DNA of 64,000 nt from Galeopsis tetrahit (taxonomy: Eukaryota > Streptophyta > Magnoliopsida > Lamiales > Lamiaceae): assembly GCA_963675135.1 (NCBI GenBank), contig OY776130.1, forward strand, positions 32,232,001-32,296,000. The letters run 5' to 3'. The notes beneath the pieces are model-generated. The model did no database searches, was not told where the DNA came from, and saw nothing but the letters and a program-made list of their open reading frames with translations. Both the position numbers and the translations under genes were made by a program. Positions 1 through 11,838 of the stretch are shown here, piece after piece. How positions within the stretch are numbered: position 1 is the first letter of the stretch; each line of letters starts with the position of its first letter.

Positions 1-2118
1 GACTTTGCTTGAACCTTTCACGAAAGAGGAGATTTGGAGGGCAGTTAAGGACCAGAATCCGTCCAAAGCCCTACGCCCAGACGATTTTTCCCCACGTTCT
101 TTTACCAGAAATCCTGGAATATCACAGGCAAGGAAGTCACAGACAGTTTGCTTAGGGTGCTTAATCAAAGAGAGGGACTAGACAAATGGAATAAGACCAC
201 CATTACACTGGTTCCTAAATGCAGGGAAACCGAAGACAATCTAAGAGTTCAGGACGATTAGCATGTGTAATGTGTGACCTATGAAATTCTGGCACGTGTA
301 ATAACAAATCGAATTCGAAGGATTATGGGTAAGATCATAGATCAGAATGAGAGTGTCTTCGTCCCGTACAGACTGATCTCTAATAACGTTATCCTAGACT
401 ATGAGAGTTTGCACTAGATCAGGAACAAAAAGGAAAACAAGGGTGGGCGACGGTTAAGCTCGACATGAGCAAGGCCTACGACATAATAGAGTTGAACTTT
501 TTCAAAAGAGACTCGGAAAGGCTTGGCTTTGCACAAAAATGGGTGGATCTAGTTATGAGATGTGTTACCTCTGTTACCTACAGAATTAACATTAACAAGG
601 AGCTGATCGAGAACAATAGACCATGTAGGGGCCTTCGTTAAGGGGATCCACTATCCCCCTATCTCTTTGTCATTTGTTCTCAGGTCCTTTCTTCATTAAT
701 CCACAATGAAACCATAAAGAACATAATCTCAGGAGTCCGAATTGCTAGAGGCAACCCCAATATTTCCCACATTTTCTTTGCGGATGATAGTTTGGTCTTC
801 TTGAAAGCAGATAAACGCGAATGCACTAATCTCAAGAGGTGTTTGTCTATCGTTGAAGAAGTTTATAGCCAACCTGTTAATCATGACAAGTTAGCGGTCT
901 CTTTTTAGTCAAGGGACAAGCACTACGACAGTTATGGAGTTGAAAGACTGCCTCAATATCAAATCATCACAGGGCCACAATATCTATTTTGGCCTACCCA
1001 TGTTTTCCCTTAGAAGCAAGCAACTCCAATTTAGCTATCTCCGGGATAGAGTAGCCAGGAAAGTCAGCAATTGGAAGAACAAATCCTTCTTGGAGGGGGG
1101 TAAAGAAGTTCTCATTAAAGCAGATCTCCAGGTAGTGCCCACCTACGCCATGTCCTACTTTAGGATCCCGACATCCATTTACGAAGAGCTAGAACACATC
1201 TGCATTAAGTTCTGGTAGGGCTCAACTGAGGAAAAGAACAAGCTTCATTGGAAATCATGGAATAAACTTTGCACCCACAAACCTTATGGTGGAATGAGAT
1301 TCCTCAAACTGGTCCCCTTAAATCGAGCTATGTTGGCAAAACTGGTTTGGTAGATTATTCGTAACCCAGACCTCTTACTTTCCCTAGTTCTCATGGTACA
1401 CTATTTCATGCATGATTCTATCTTGGATACGGAAGTAGGCTCGAATCCCTCATTCATATGGAGATCCATTTGTTGGAGTAGGGAAGTCAATGAAGAGGGC
1501 ATTAGAAAAAGAATTGGGAACAGTTCAATCACCCATATTTTTAAGGAAACATGGGTGCCCGGACTGCATAGTGGTAAAATCACATCCAAGATCGCGAATG
1601 GCTCAATAGTTGATAGGTTTATTAATAGAAACGATATCTGGAACGAGGAATTTCTGAAGCAAGCATTCCTACCATTTGAAAGCGAGACCACCCTACGAGT
1701 ACCCATCAGTGGTAAAGGTTTTGAGGACTCCGTGTTGTGGAGACTAGACAAGAAAGGGAAATACAGTGTGAAATCAGGATATATGATCGGCCTAAAGAAA
1801 GGAAGGTAGAACTCGGAACCCTCTTTAGACGCCAGTGTTCGTGGATGGTGGAAGAAGGAATAACATCTAAAAACTCCACATAAGCTCCATATCTTTGCAT
1901 GGAAAATATCCATTGGATGCATACCCTCAAAAAGTAACTTGTTTAGACATCATTTCCCTGTAGCCCTGAACTACCTTTGTTGTGGTCACATTGATCGTGG
2001 ACTCGAAGCACACAATATTCTTATGCCCGACAATGAAAATGGTTTGAAGGAGGGATGGGCTTTGGCCACTTATTAAGAAAGGGAAAAACATGCAGATTGT
2101 TGACCTACTCGACATGAT
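1..2118 (+). pseudogene. LINE-A: reverse transcriptase and zf-RVT part of a non-LTR retrotransposon, decayed
   Basis: Translated in shifting frames, this stretch gives the usual plant L1-type ORF2 order: the RT start (GP/RPDDFSP-like motif near 75-95), the catalytic box FADDSLVF near 775-802, the post-RT 'YFGLP' block and 'EGGKEVLIKA' (975-1130), then 'FKETWVPG' (about 1540-1560), 'VLWRLDKKGKYSVKSGY' (about 1735-1785) and a zf-RVT region (about 1850-2060). Longest open pieces are 934-1218 and 1393-1809. Many stops and frameshifts separate them, so it is not functional. The 5' end lies outside the window. The frame stops at about 2118 where hAT-1 starts; the missing linker and RNase H resume at 36144 and 39734. 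Family membership is strong from the motifs; joining the three pieces into one element is inference from their order and strand. Confidence 0.88.
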
Positions 2119-2358
2119 TAGGGGTGAGAAAATATACACAAATTTTGGTATACTAGGCTTATCGTATCGAAAAAATACCAAAATTATCGATATTTTCGGT
2201 ATGATAATTGTATGAAAAATGGCAATATCGTGGTATTTCGGTATATACTGAAAATTTTGATAAGTTCGGTATACCAACAATATCGATAATTTCGGTATAC
2301 CGAAATTATCGAAATATTAATAAAGTAATATTTTTATAATATAATTTATAATATTATA

Positions 2359-2386
2359 CTCCCTCCGTCCATGAAAAGTAGTCCCA
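2359..2386 (+). repeat. Mariner left terminal inverted repeat
   Basis: 28 bp starting CTCCCTCCGTCCATGAAAAG, preceded by TA. It pairs with 25488-25515 with two mismatches. Stowaway MITEs in this window (35726, 56855, 58434) share the first 8 bases, as expected for elements moved by mariner transposases. Confidence 0.93.
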
Positions 2387-2700
2387 TTTGGCCTATATTC
2401 TTCGTCCACGAAATGTAGTCCCATGCCTTTTTTTAAAATACACTCCTCCACAACACTTAATTAATACCCTTAAAAACAACACATATTACATCAAATGCCA
2501 TTGCATGGCCCACATACTTAATCAAACTAAATTCCATTAATTAAACTAATTTACCCACTAATTGAATGTCTTCCCCAACCCAATAATTAAATCAACTACC
2601 CCAAACCCAAACATTCTACCCTAAGCCCACGATTGGAGAAAACCCTAGATCTTCGAGTTTCTAGATCCATCTACACCGATCATTTCATTGCTTTGATACT

Positions 2701-3666
2701 ATGGATTGCAATTCTCAGTTTGATACTAACGCATCCGAATCTTTGAATAACGACACTATCGTGCCTGATTCTTTCGATGCTGAAACTATTGTGCCGGACT
2801 CTTGTGTTCTTGGTCCTTTAATGGCCGATTCAACTAAAATCGCTCCTCTAATGGCCGATTCAAGTAATCTTTCTCCTATAATGGCCGATTTGTTTGATTT
2901 AGTTTCTCTAATGGATGATTTTCGTACTACTCTAATGGGCAATTTTTTTAACAGGTACCTTGGCCGATTCGGTTGAAATAGTTCATGTAATGGCCGATTC
3001 AGGTACTTTTGCTTCTCTAATGGCCGATTTATTTAATTTATTTTCTCTAATGTGTGATTTTCGTACTCATCTAATGGACAATTCATTTTTTTTACAGATA
3101 CTTTGACCGATTCGGGTGAAATGACTTCCGACTCAAGTAGGCCAAAATTGCTTAGAATTATAATCCGTTTATTTTGAGATAGATACTCCTTGGATTTGAA
3201 AATCTGGATGGATAGAAAATTATCCTTGGAGTATGTTTATTTTGAGATCTTGTAGGGTTGGATTTTGTTAATTTAGAGTATGTTTATTTTGAGATCTTGT
3301 AGGGTTGAATTTTGTAAATTTAAACACTGTTGATGATGTATTCTTCTACTTACATCTATTTCTTGGCATTCTTATTTTAAATTTTCTACATTGTTTTGAT
3401 ACATAAAAGAATATGTGAGTGCTCTTATATATATCCACTTTTGTACTCTTATAGTGACTATTTTTTTATCAGGTGCTTTCACTGGGGGTGATTTTGATCC
3501 AATTGTGGTGCCTGATTCTCTAGAGGTTCAGCGTACACCTATGAATGGTGACTTTGCCAAAATTTGGGGAGAGTTTCGTGGTCCTCAAGACCCTGAGCTA
3601 CGAGATTATCAAGTGAAGGCATACTTGATCTGGGTTCCAATAGCTTCAATCCTCCTTCAAAGGTAA
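2701..3666 (+). pseudogene. Gene-like segment carried inside the mariner (possible captured host transcript)
   Basis: An ATG at 2701 follows a leader with the AAACCCTAG motif common in plant 5' UTRs (about 2640-2652). The first open stretch (2701-2976) encodes repeats of a short 'LMADS' motif. A second block (about 3472-3665) looks like an exon: it is preceded by a T-rich tract ending TATCAG and followed by AAAG/GTAATT, and encodes a non-repetitive peptide with 'GGDFDPIVVPDSLE' and 'MNGDFAKIWGEFRGPQ'. The opposite strand of the mariner encodes the transposase, so this is extra cargo. I do not recognise the protein. It could be a second mariner gene or a captured host gene fragment; no product is claimed. 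Confidence 0.45.
2814..3115 (+). repeat. 30-bp tandem repeat with a second-order duplication of about 120 bp
   Basis: A unit around CTAATGGCCGATTCAA recurs at about 2818, 2848 and 2878 (period 30 bp). The block from about 2876 to 2990 is then repeated, diverged, at about 2998-3120; both blocks contain ATGGCCGATTT, GATTTTCGTACT and an ACAG followed by an 'ACTTTG/ACCTTGG CCGATTCGG' stretch. The first three units are in frame with the ATG at 2701. Confidence 0.75.
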
Positions 3667-5058
3667 TTTCTGATATCTATGTCCTATTGATTGACTGCCC
3701 TTAAAGGGAACATTCTTTATAAAGGATTCTGAATGCTGAGGCTTTCAATATTATCTGGTGTGAATCAAAATGGTGAATGCAGCTTTATCAATTTAAGACC
3801 CCCAGATTACTGTGTGTGTGTTTCAATACCTATGATCATGAACTTTTTTATTTATTGTATTGTCTTAATTATATGACATTATTCATTCAGGTTAATTATA
3901 TTATCAATATAATGTCATGTTCTTGTGCATGCAATTTATGTTGTTATGGTAAGATATGTCAATCACTGCTCATTTAGGTTCACTGTGAATATGATGCAAT
4001 TTATAAGAAAAAATGTGTTGCAAAATATGCATCACTGTGAATATGATGCAATTTATAAGAATATGATGCACTTGAAAATACATTACACACTTTACTGGCA
4101 TATTTACTTTATTTACTCCACTGTCTTTGAAGTCTGAATTTCTGTTCCTCCAACACAATTTGAATCCAACAGAATTATTATAACTATTCCAATCGTCCAT
4201 ATTTAATTCTGCTAGTTCATTCTCCAACCTTTCAATGAATTCACTTATATGCTCTAGGGACTGCCCATATTGATATTTCTCCAGGGCCTGTAATTATAAT
4301 AAATATTTTTATAAGATGAAGGATAATATGATTGAAAAGCAATCTTTGTTGCTCTAATTATTTTTCCAGGGACCATCAAATTATCACTTCAATTAGCCTT
4401 TTCAAAAGCAATCTTTTCCACAACTATCTAAGCCAATAAAAACATTACACGGAGAGATTGCCTCTAGCCCTGAGGTCTAGGTTCATAATCACATTAAAAG
4501 GGTAATTGTAATTTTAATCACATTAAGTTAAAGAGATTTTATAATTTAAGTTTGTTGAAAATTAGCAAATACTCTTGAATGCTTAATATATGGTGGAAAT
4601 ATCTATTTTTATTTTAGTTTCAGGGTAAAACTGCTGTTACAAAAGATTTTATTGGTATATTAATTGCAGATCTGCTGGTTCTTGTTTTTTTTTTTTTTCT
4701 GTTGTTGCAAAACAGACTTTATTTCATTTTGATCCTGAATTTCAAGTCTTTATACTACTAATCCTCAATTATGAGTTGAGTATTTCAAAATAAAGCAATA
4801 TCATTGATTATAATCTTGAAAATAATGACCCAATGAGGTTTCAAAAAGTAATTTTCATTTCATATAAAGAGTCAAATACCAAAGGTGTGACTCATACATG
4901 TTTACACCCTAAACACTACACGTGTGTGTTAATGTTTTAGTGGTAAACATTGCAAAATGTTACAAAAAGTGTTGCTACTACTTCTAAACCCTAATACCCC
5001 AAATCTGAAGTTAAGGTGTCCACATCATATGGAGACACAATTGCATTTTCATCTTGTC
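3667..5058. other. Mariner interior without recognised gene
   Basis: AT-rich DNA between the cargo segment and the transposase C-terminus. The only structure I see is a short direct duplication of about 30 bp beginning CACTGTGAATATGATGC at 3981 and 4033 (52 bp apart). No convincing ORF on either strand. Confidence 0.6.
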
Positions 5059-5529
5059 TTAGGTAGTCAATGCATTCTTTAACAAGGCCCTCATCAACTT
5101 GTAGACATTCTGGGAGGTTCCTTGTCTGATCAAGCTTGCCTTTTTCATACGGGGCAGTTTGAATGTGTTGTGTCCCTTACATTTCATTATCTCCACCATG
5201 CACCCCTGTAGACTTAGGAAAACATTATTCAAAGTGATGTTTGTTAGATTCTCATAAGAAAGACAAACATTCTTAACAAGATCATCAACACTATATGATG
5301 ATGTCTCAACTTGCAAGCTTTGAATTGCTTTAAACCACCCTAGATCATTAATATTGCTGTCCGGAGAATTAGCTTGTTGACAAACCAGATGGATATTGAA
5401 TCCATCTGAGCTTGCAGCAGCCCTAAAATCTGGGTCATTATCTTTGATGTGGGGCTTGGCATTGTCTTGTTGAATAAATATCTCCTTGCTTGCATGTGAA
5501 GGCCATTTCCTCTTAATTGCTACGATAAT
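5059..5529 (-). pseudogene. Mariner transposase, C-terminal catalytic part
   Basis: The minus-strand frame contains IFIQQDNAKPH, the second catalytic aspartate block of plant mariner transposases, followed by NSPDSNINDLGWF with the third aspartate. Exactly 39 residues lie between the two aspartates, giving the DD39D spacing typical of plant elements. The exon probably starts at 5529, after a T-rich acceptor ending CAG on the minus strand. The first catalytic aspartate is in the other half (24324-25117), 18.6 kb away beyond the copia insertion. The frame here is open to its stop. Confidence 0.9.
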
Positions 5530-5691
5530 CTGAAAAACACAGTATGTAACCAAAAAATTCAATTAAACAGTTCATATAAAATATTGACCTTATCTTAGAT
5601 ACTTAATGTGTTTAATAACTACATGCTGGTTTTTTTTTTTTTTTTATAAAGTTAATCTATAAAGAATATGTACATTGTTGATTAAATAATC

Positions 5692-6657
5692 TGTTGGTCC
5701 CTGAACGAGTAGTCAATGGGTTTAAAGTCTAGAGGGGAGGGGTGAATAAACTTTAAAACTTTTTTTTTTATTAAAGAGTTAGGACCTCTTTCTGATTTCT
5801 ATGTCTGCTGGACTACAAGTCTACTGGTCTAGAACACGATAGTTATCTGATAGAGTGTTTTATATGCGGAAGTGAGTAGGACTTTTATTTAGACTCGTTC
5901 TAGTGTCCTTTTGAAAAACTCAATTAGGTGTTTAAATGAAATACTCAACTGATGCTGGTTTGAAACAAATGTGGCCTTGTTTGCAAAGGTATTTCAAATC
6001 ACAATATGCAATATGATAAAGATAAATAAAGGTAAATAAACTGAAATGTAAAGTGCAGAAAGTAAATGACACCGTAGATTTATAGTGGTTCGGATATACG
6101 ATCCTACGTCCACTCTCACGTTCCAAACGTGAAGTTAATCCCTTAATTTCCCGAAAATTACAGGGGCTTGTCCTTTATAGTCCCAAGAGAAGGACTTTGA
6201 GATCTGAGCAGTTCCAAACTGCTACGGTCTCCACAAGTGATTTGAGAGCACTTGCACTCCTACAGGGGTTCAAAAACTAAACCTTACAGTGGGGGTTTTG
6301 GGTTTTCGAAAGGATCCAACTAATGGTTCAAGCTTATAAAATGCTTAACCACTATGCCTAAATCAAAGGATATACAATATGTGTTTGGATTTAGGTTCTT
6401 TGGTTGGATGAGGAAATAAATTAAGAGCTAAAAGGTATTCTAGAACTTTTCTGGGCTCTTGAGAATTCTTAAGAATGTGTTGCTTTTTGGCTTGTTTGCT
6501 TGAATAGCTTCAGAATTCTTGCGTAGTATTTCCGTCGTTGTTCTTCCTCATCTTCTTGTATTTATAAGGAGGATTGATGTAACTAGCCGTTAGCAATCTT
6601 TCCTTGTGTGTTTGATTGATTCCTTGATTCCAACCGCTTTGATCTTGATTGCTTCAA
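5692..6657 (-). repeat. 3' LTR of the SIRE-like element, missing its U3 part
   Basis: Begins TGTTGGTCCC and aligns with 22835 to about 23820 with only scattered differences and one small indel near 6591. At about 6657 similarity ends abruptly and a coding-like sequence begins; the corresponding 503 bp of the other LTR (23821-24323) are absent, and so is the polypurine tract that should precede the LTR. Confidence 0.88.
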
Positions 6658-7144
6658 TATTAGCTGCATCTGCTGAAGATGCTGCAGCTAATTTCTTCTT
6701 CTCTTCCTTCAGCCTTGCTGCCTCAGCAAGAGCTTCATTCTTCAAGTACCATTTGTTTGAATGGGACTTCTTAGCTGGCCCTAATCTATAGTTTTTGGGC
6801 AGAATCTCTGGAAGTATTATTGCTCAGCTTGTTGACAAAGCTGACAGTGGATGTAACTCTCCACTCCTTCTTCTGTTCATCTAAGGAAACCTTCTTTGCA
6901 TCCAGAGCAATTCTGTCTATGAAAAGTCCTTGCCAGTCTCCATCTATTTGATCCCAAATAGCAGCCATAACTCGTACCTTAAGTGTGGTGACTGCATCAT
7001 GACTGAATGTGTTTCCGAGTAGCATCTTTCCTGCTATATCCAGCAAGGTTTGAAACTTCGCATCCAGTTGTGGTTTTCGAACTCCAGTGGCGTTTTCTGC
7101 CTTGATTCTTCCATCAGTGAACATCTCAATATATTCCTTCTCCT
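6600..7144 (-). pseudogene. SIRE-like extra ORF, distal half
   Basis: Minus-strand ORF 7124-6786 (112 codons) includes 'MLLGNTFSHDAVTTLKVRVMA' minus its last residue and 'AIWDQIDGDWQGLFIDRIAL'. After a stop, another frame continues through an Ala/Glu/Lys-rich helix-like stretch (about 6740-6620) into the truncated LTR. It is the continuation of 13473-13866: the same frame resumes across the CTCCT duplication of the nested element. SIRE-lineage elements often carry such a post-pol ORF, sometimes called envelope-like; I see no signal peptide or membrane segment here, so no envelope function is claimed. Confidence 0.55.
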
Positions 7145-8771
7145 TGACTTGAACGAATGTTAGGCAATATATTTTGACTAACTACTTCCCCTTAAGCATA
7201 AGGGATCGCAGTAGTATACACGTAAGTATTTCGACCAAGTAGTATCGAACCACGGGAGGTGGGCTAGTGCAATGGATCCCTAGAGTTGTGTGTTGTCATG
7301 CCTAATGTAGCTACGGTTTCAGGAGTTGGATGCAACACTAAAACTAAACAATAATCTAAAGACAATAAATTAAACTAAACACAATCTTAATAAGTAAATT
7401 AACTACTAACCAAGAAAACAAGACGATGACAATTAAAAGAAAATAACAACTACAAATAAAATTCGAAGAAGTGCGAGTGTGAAATGCTTCGGGTGTTCTC
7501 TACCTAGTGAAATCGAGTGGGATTATTTATACCGTTTTTATGCTTTAATTTGGACTTGCTAAGAGCATCAAGATGCTAGGATGAAAAGCGTTTCCCTTCG
7601 GGTACTATAGCCTTACGTCTAAGGTGTTCCCAAACCCGGTAATAAGATCTCTTCCTAATCCTCACTGATTACCCAAATAACCATTCAAGTAATTAATGTC
7701 TCCTAATGGGGGTTCTAATACGATTAACTCTCTCTCGACGAATTAAAAGTATAATAAACACATTTGTATATCAACAACTCACACCATAAATTTAAACATG
7801 TTCATGTAACTCTCGTCTACGCTAAACATGCCTCAAAATACGGATTAATAGAAGCTAATACACAAAGCACCAATAAAACCCAATAAAAGAAGCAATAATC
7901 CAAATATCAACAATAATCAAAGCATAAACAATTTCAACACTAAATATTCACATAGTTTCAAACACCCAAAGCATAAAAAGCTTAGCCCATGGTGTTTGAG
8001 AAAACACACATAACTCACACAATAAGAGAAATTGAAATAGACATGAAATTTACCAAACAAAACTTAAATAAAAGAAAAATATCACCTTCAAGTCTTCTAA
8101 TCCTTCAATTCCACAATCAAATAAAATACTCTATTAAATCTATATAAGAAATAAAATAACAAGCTAAACTAATTCATTGAGTGGGTGTGGAGGGGTAGGG
8201 TTTCCCCCGATGAGCTGCTCCATTTTCTCCGTCTTCCCTAATACTCCACCCCTTCTCTTTCTAATTCACTTCCTTTGGTATATATAGTCGCCTGCGTGGT
8301 GTGGCCTCCAAGTAATATATATTGTATATGGTAACTTTCCTAAATTAATTGTTTTAATTTCAGCAGCTTACTTCCTCTTTGACAGCTGCCATAATTAGGC
8401 CAATTCCATCAAGTTACATGGGCTGCTTGCTTTTTAATTCTTTCCTTACAACAATTATCAAATAGGCCCACTTGGTCCATTGCAATTCTCGTACTACTCA
8501 ATTAAATGGGCCATCCATTAAATTGTTGACCCGAATAATCTTCAACTTCCATTTTTGCTCGACTCAATTCTCATTTCATTTCTTCAATTGACGTCACAAA
8601 ATAATCGAGGCATGTTTCACTCCAAATGTGCTCATTTTCCTATAAAAATAGCAAACAACACTCTTTCTCCAAATCAAGTGCAATTAGTCAATTTAGTGTA
8701 AATAATGCAAGAAATCCTATCAAATTATGCGAAATAAACACATGAATTTCGAGCAATTTTCACACTAATCA
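7145..8771 (-). repeat. 3' LTR of the nested gypsy-like element
   Basis: 1627 bp. Very similar to 11839-13467 throughout, with scattered substitutions and small indels. On the minus strand it starts TGATTAGTG and ends CAAGTCA. Confidence 0.93.
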
Positions 8772-8784
8772 ACCCCCCCAAACT
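8772..8784 (-). other. Polypurine tract of the nested gypsy-like element
   Basis: On the minus strand AAGTTTGGGGGGT directly precedes the 3' LTR. This is the expected place and composition for the plus-strand primer of reverse transcription. A similar stretch occurs at about 10134-10146, inside the element. Confidence 0.8.
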
Positions 8785-10481
8785 TAAAGTGTTGCTTGTC
8801 CCCGAGCAACGAAAGAAAAATAAAACAAGCGGGAGGATTGCGAAGAAATTCACTCAAGCCAAAATATAAATGATTGTCAAGTTCTATCATTCTAGTTAAG
8901 CCAAGAGGTAGAGACATTAACACACAAGTTCACAAACTATGCTCAAATCAATGCAAGATTAAATGCTCAATTCACAATATCCTCACAAGTAAGTGTATCT
9001 CTCATCACTCAAAAATGTATATCAAAGAAATGTATGCTCTCAACATCAAATCACACAAACGCACTTCCATATGCTTGTCAAATGTCTAAGTTCTCCACCA
9101 CATGAAAGTGTTCAATCAATGAATCAACAAGGGCTTCTCATTTGGTTGTAATGTAGGCTCTTTGGTTAAGGTAGAGAATATTTGGATAAAGTGACTCATC
9201 AAACTAGTGGAGCAAGAAATAAAAATGCCTAGAAACATTTCTAAATCTTCAAAAGGAAAGTTACAATTGATTAAGTTGCAACACCAAATTTAAATTCCCA
9301 TAATTCATTTACACACTCTTTTAAAGCACATTCTTCACTACCAAAACTTTTTTTTTTGAACACTTTTGAACTTCAAGCTCTACCAAATTCTTGTACACGA
9401 GAGAGTTTTCTTTTTCAATTTCAATTTTTTTTTTTCAAATCAACTCAATCTTCTTCATGTACAACTCACAATTCATCTTTTTCTCGTTTTTTTTTTCTTC
9501 TTCTTCTTTTTTTCAATCTTTTCACTTTTCAACCAAACAAATCCACAAATTCACATTTCACCTCAATTCAACCACATTTATTAACATTCAAGCTCCACTA
9601 GTTCATTAAAAAAAAATAGGCTCATAAGAGATGGACAAATAGGCTAAATTTTGTAGGTTGCCAAAGAATATAGGTCAATAGGCTCAAAGTGGCTAACTAC
9701 GGAAACATTTCATTTGGTATGGAAAATTTGGGCAAGTGACTATTCAAAACAAAGATGGCCTCATATCACTTTCAAAGATTTCACACAAATAGTAGCTTCA
9801 AACAAGACAATTGACAAGTTCTAGAGCACACAAGTATGAATGATACTCACAAGAAGGAAATTAGACCATAATACATGAAAGTCTAAGGCTCTAAAGCTCA
9901 CGGGTTTATCTAATCATGAATCGAGAGCACCAAACCAAGAAAAAATCTTTACATAATCAAGTGAACAAGCAAGCATCAATCAATACCAACAAGCTTAACC
10001 AAACTTCAAAAACCAACAATCACCATCAATTAAGGCTCAAACACTTTCTTCCACAAGAAATCTCATTCAACAAAGCTACACAATTATAGGACAAACTGTG
10101 CAATAAAAATGAAGGTAAACACACGAAATCATCCCCCCAAACTTAAATGAAACTATCTAGTTGAATGCAAAGTTTGAGAATGAGTGTGTTACCTTAGAAT
10201 TTTTCCACCAAGAAAGTTCACCAAAGAAGCAAGCTACCGCAACCGTTGGTCCCTTGAACCTTTTAGCACCAACGCACTACAACTTTAAATTTTATCATGC
10301 TCAACTTTCATCCTCCAATATAAACATGACACTCAACCTAACAAGCATAACTCCAACAAAAATATCAAAAGCACAAAACTAAATAAAAGAAAATAATTAA
10401 AGAATGGGTTGCCTCCCATTTAGTAATTAGCGCTATGTTTAACGTCATATGCCGGACGTAACTCTTTCGAGTTCAAACCTC

Positions 10482-11369
10482 TCATCGAAATGGCCATGGA
10501 TATTGGTCCTCCTTGCCATTGTATCTCAATCTTTTGGCCTCAAAATCAAGGAGACTCTCATGGATAGTAGGCCAACCAATTGTCTCTTTTTCTTTCATCG
10601 CCAACTCTTGCCATTTCTTTTCTTTTTTCCAATGGATGCCCAAACACTTCTCAACTTCCTTCTTTGGATCAAAGTGATTAAGAGGTAAAATGAAATCAAT
10701 AGAAGCATCATTATCAAAGAAATAGTAAATTGAAAAGTTTAAAGGTTTAGGAATGCTCATTTCGCTCTTCAACTCGTCTTTTGATGCTTCTAGATCTTCT
10801 TGTTCTTTTTTGCTCGTGTCCATCAAGGGACATTCCTCTTTATCTCTTTTGTCAAAAAGTTTGGCATCTTCAATCTCATCCTCAATTGGCTCCTCCTCTT
10901 CTTTCACAACGATGACCAATGCCCCGATTGTTGAGGTCATTCGTTCCATTACATTCTCAAGTGGCGTGAGTTGATTCTCACTTTCTTCCATTCTCTTATC
11001 ATTTGCATCCATTCTCTCCATCATGTGTGCAATGAGCTCTTCGTTAGTAGCCCTACCCTCATTGCTTGGTGGCCAATGTTCATTTCTTTCCCACTCTTGA
11101 TATTGATAATGAGAGGGAGCTTGTTGCATTTGATGATCGTACTCAAAGCTCCTCTCACTATCATAGCAATTTCCTTCCAAAGCTCTATGAAATTCAAATC
11201 CATTGTGTGGATCATCTTTTTCCAAAAATTCATATCCCATGTAGTTCTTGAATTTTTCTAGAAGAGTAGGCCAACTATCAATTTCTCTCGAGTCTTGATT
11301 GTGTTCATCATATTCTTCCAAAAAATCATACCCATGCAATTCTTGAACTTTTCTAGAAGAACGAACCAA
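10482..11369 (-). CDS. Unrecognised 295-residue acidic ORF of the gypsy-like element
   Basis: This is the only long ORF of the element. The protein is hydrophilic, with acidic runs such as KEEEEPIEDEIEDA and a coiled-coil-like 'EELIAHMMERMDANDKRMEESE' region in the middle (last two residues omitted: residues roughly 110-130). A unit containing 'SREIDSW' and 'LLEKFKNYMGYEFLE' occurs in diverged form two or three times near the N-terminus and again upstream of the start (11258-11446), which suggests internal duplication. No zinc knuckle, protease or polymerase motif is present. It may be a remnant of gag, but I cannot assign it. Confidence 0.5.
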   Translation of the reverse strand: MVRSSRKVQELHGYDFLEEYDEHNQDSREIDSWPTLLEKFKNYMGYEFLEKDDPHNGFEFHRALEGNCYDSERSFEYDHQMQQAPSHYQYQEWERNEHWPPSNEGRATNEELIAHMMERMDANDKRMEESENQLTPLENVMERMTSTIGALVIVVKEEEEPIEDEIEDAKLFDKRDKEECPLMDTSKKEQEDLEASKDELKSEMSIPKPLNFSIYYFFDNDASIDFILPLNHFDPKKEVEKCLGIHWKKEKKWQELAMKEKETIGWPTIHESLLDFEAKRLRYNGKEDQYPWPFR

Positions 11370-11819
11370 CTATCAATTTCTCTCGAGTCTTGATAATGTA
11401 CTTGGCGAGGTTCCTCTATAGGTGGAAGAGGAGGGGGACAATACATCTCTTAAAGTTGTGGGGGAGGATATGGGTATTGATATGGAGGTGAAGGATAATA
11501 TCCTTGAGGATGAGGAGGTGATGCTTATTCATTCCTCCAATCTTGATAATAGGAGGGAACTTGTTACATATGATAGTTATAATCAAAGTTCCTCCAATTA
11601 TCATAGTCAATTGCTTCATGTTGTGGAGGATAAATCATACCATGTGGATTATAACAATGATTCCACGGGTATTGATTATATCCATCCATCTAGTCGATGA
11701 AGTTCACACCTACAAAATATCAAAATTCTCAAAATAAAAAGAAAACAAAATAAAACAAGTAATGTAGCTAACACTAGTACTCAACTAACTCTAAGTCCCA
11801 CTTATAGCCCTACGTTACC

Positions 11820-11837
11820 TCCCCGGCAGCGGCGCCA
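11820..11837 (-). other. Primer binding site complementary to tRNA-Asp
   Basis: On the minus strand TGGCGCCGCTGCCGGGGA starts one base after the 5' LTR. It matches the complement of the 3' end of plant tRNA-Asp with one mismatch. This primer is typical of the Athila/Tat branch of Ty3/gypsy elements. Confidence 0.88.
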
Positions 11838-11838
11838 T

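Noticed and set aside
5932..6126. 64-codon minus-strand ORF, also present at 23077-23271
   Set aside because: It lies in both LTRs of the SIRE-like element and is LTR sequence, not a gene.
9356..9609. Three overlapping plus-strand ORFs rich in Phe, Ser and His
   Set aside because: They arise from T- and TTC-rich low-complexity DNA inside the gypsy-like element; all three frames are open for the same reason.
10753..11261. Plus-strand ORFs opposite the 295-residue frame
   Set aside because: Shadows of the minus-strand ORF 10482-11369, with no motif of their own.
11422..11737. Plus-strand ORFs of 92 and 64 codons
   Set aside because: They overlap repeats of the same duplicated unit as the 295-residue ORF; composition is low-complexity and no start context or homologue is evident.
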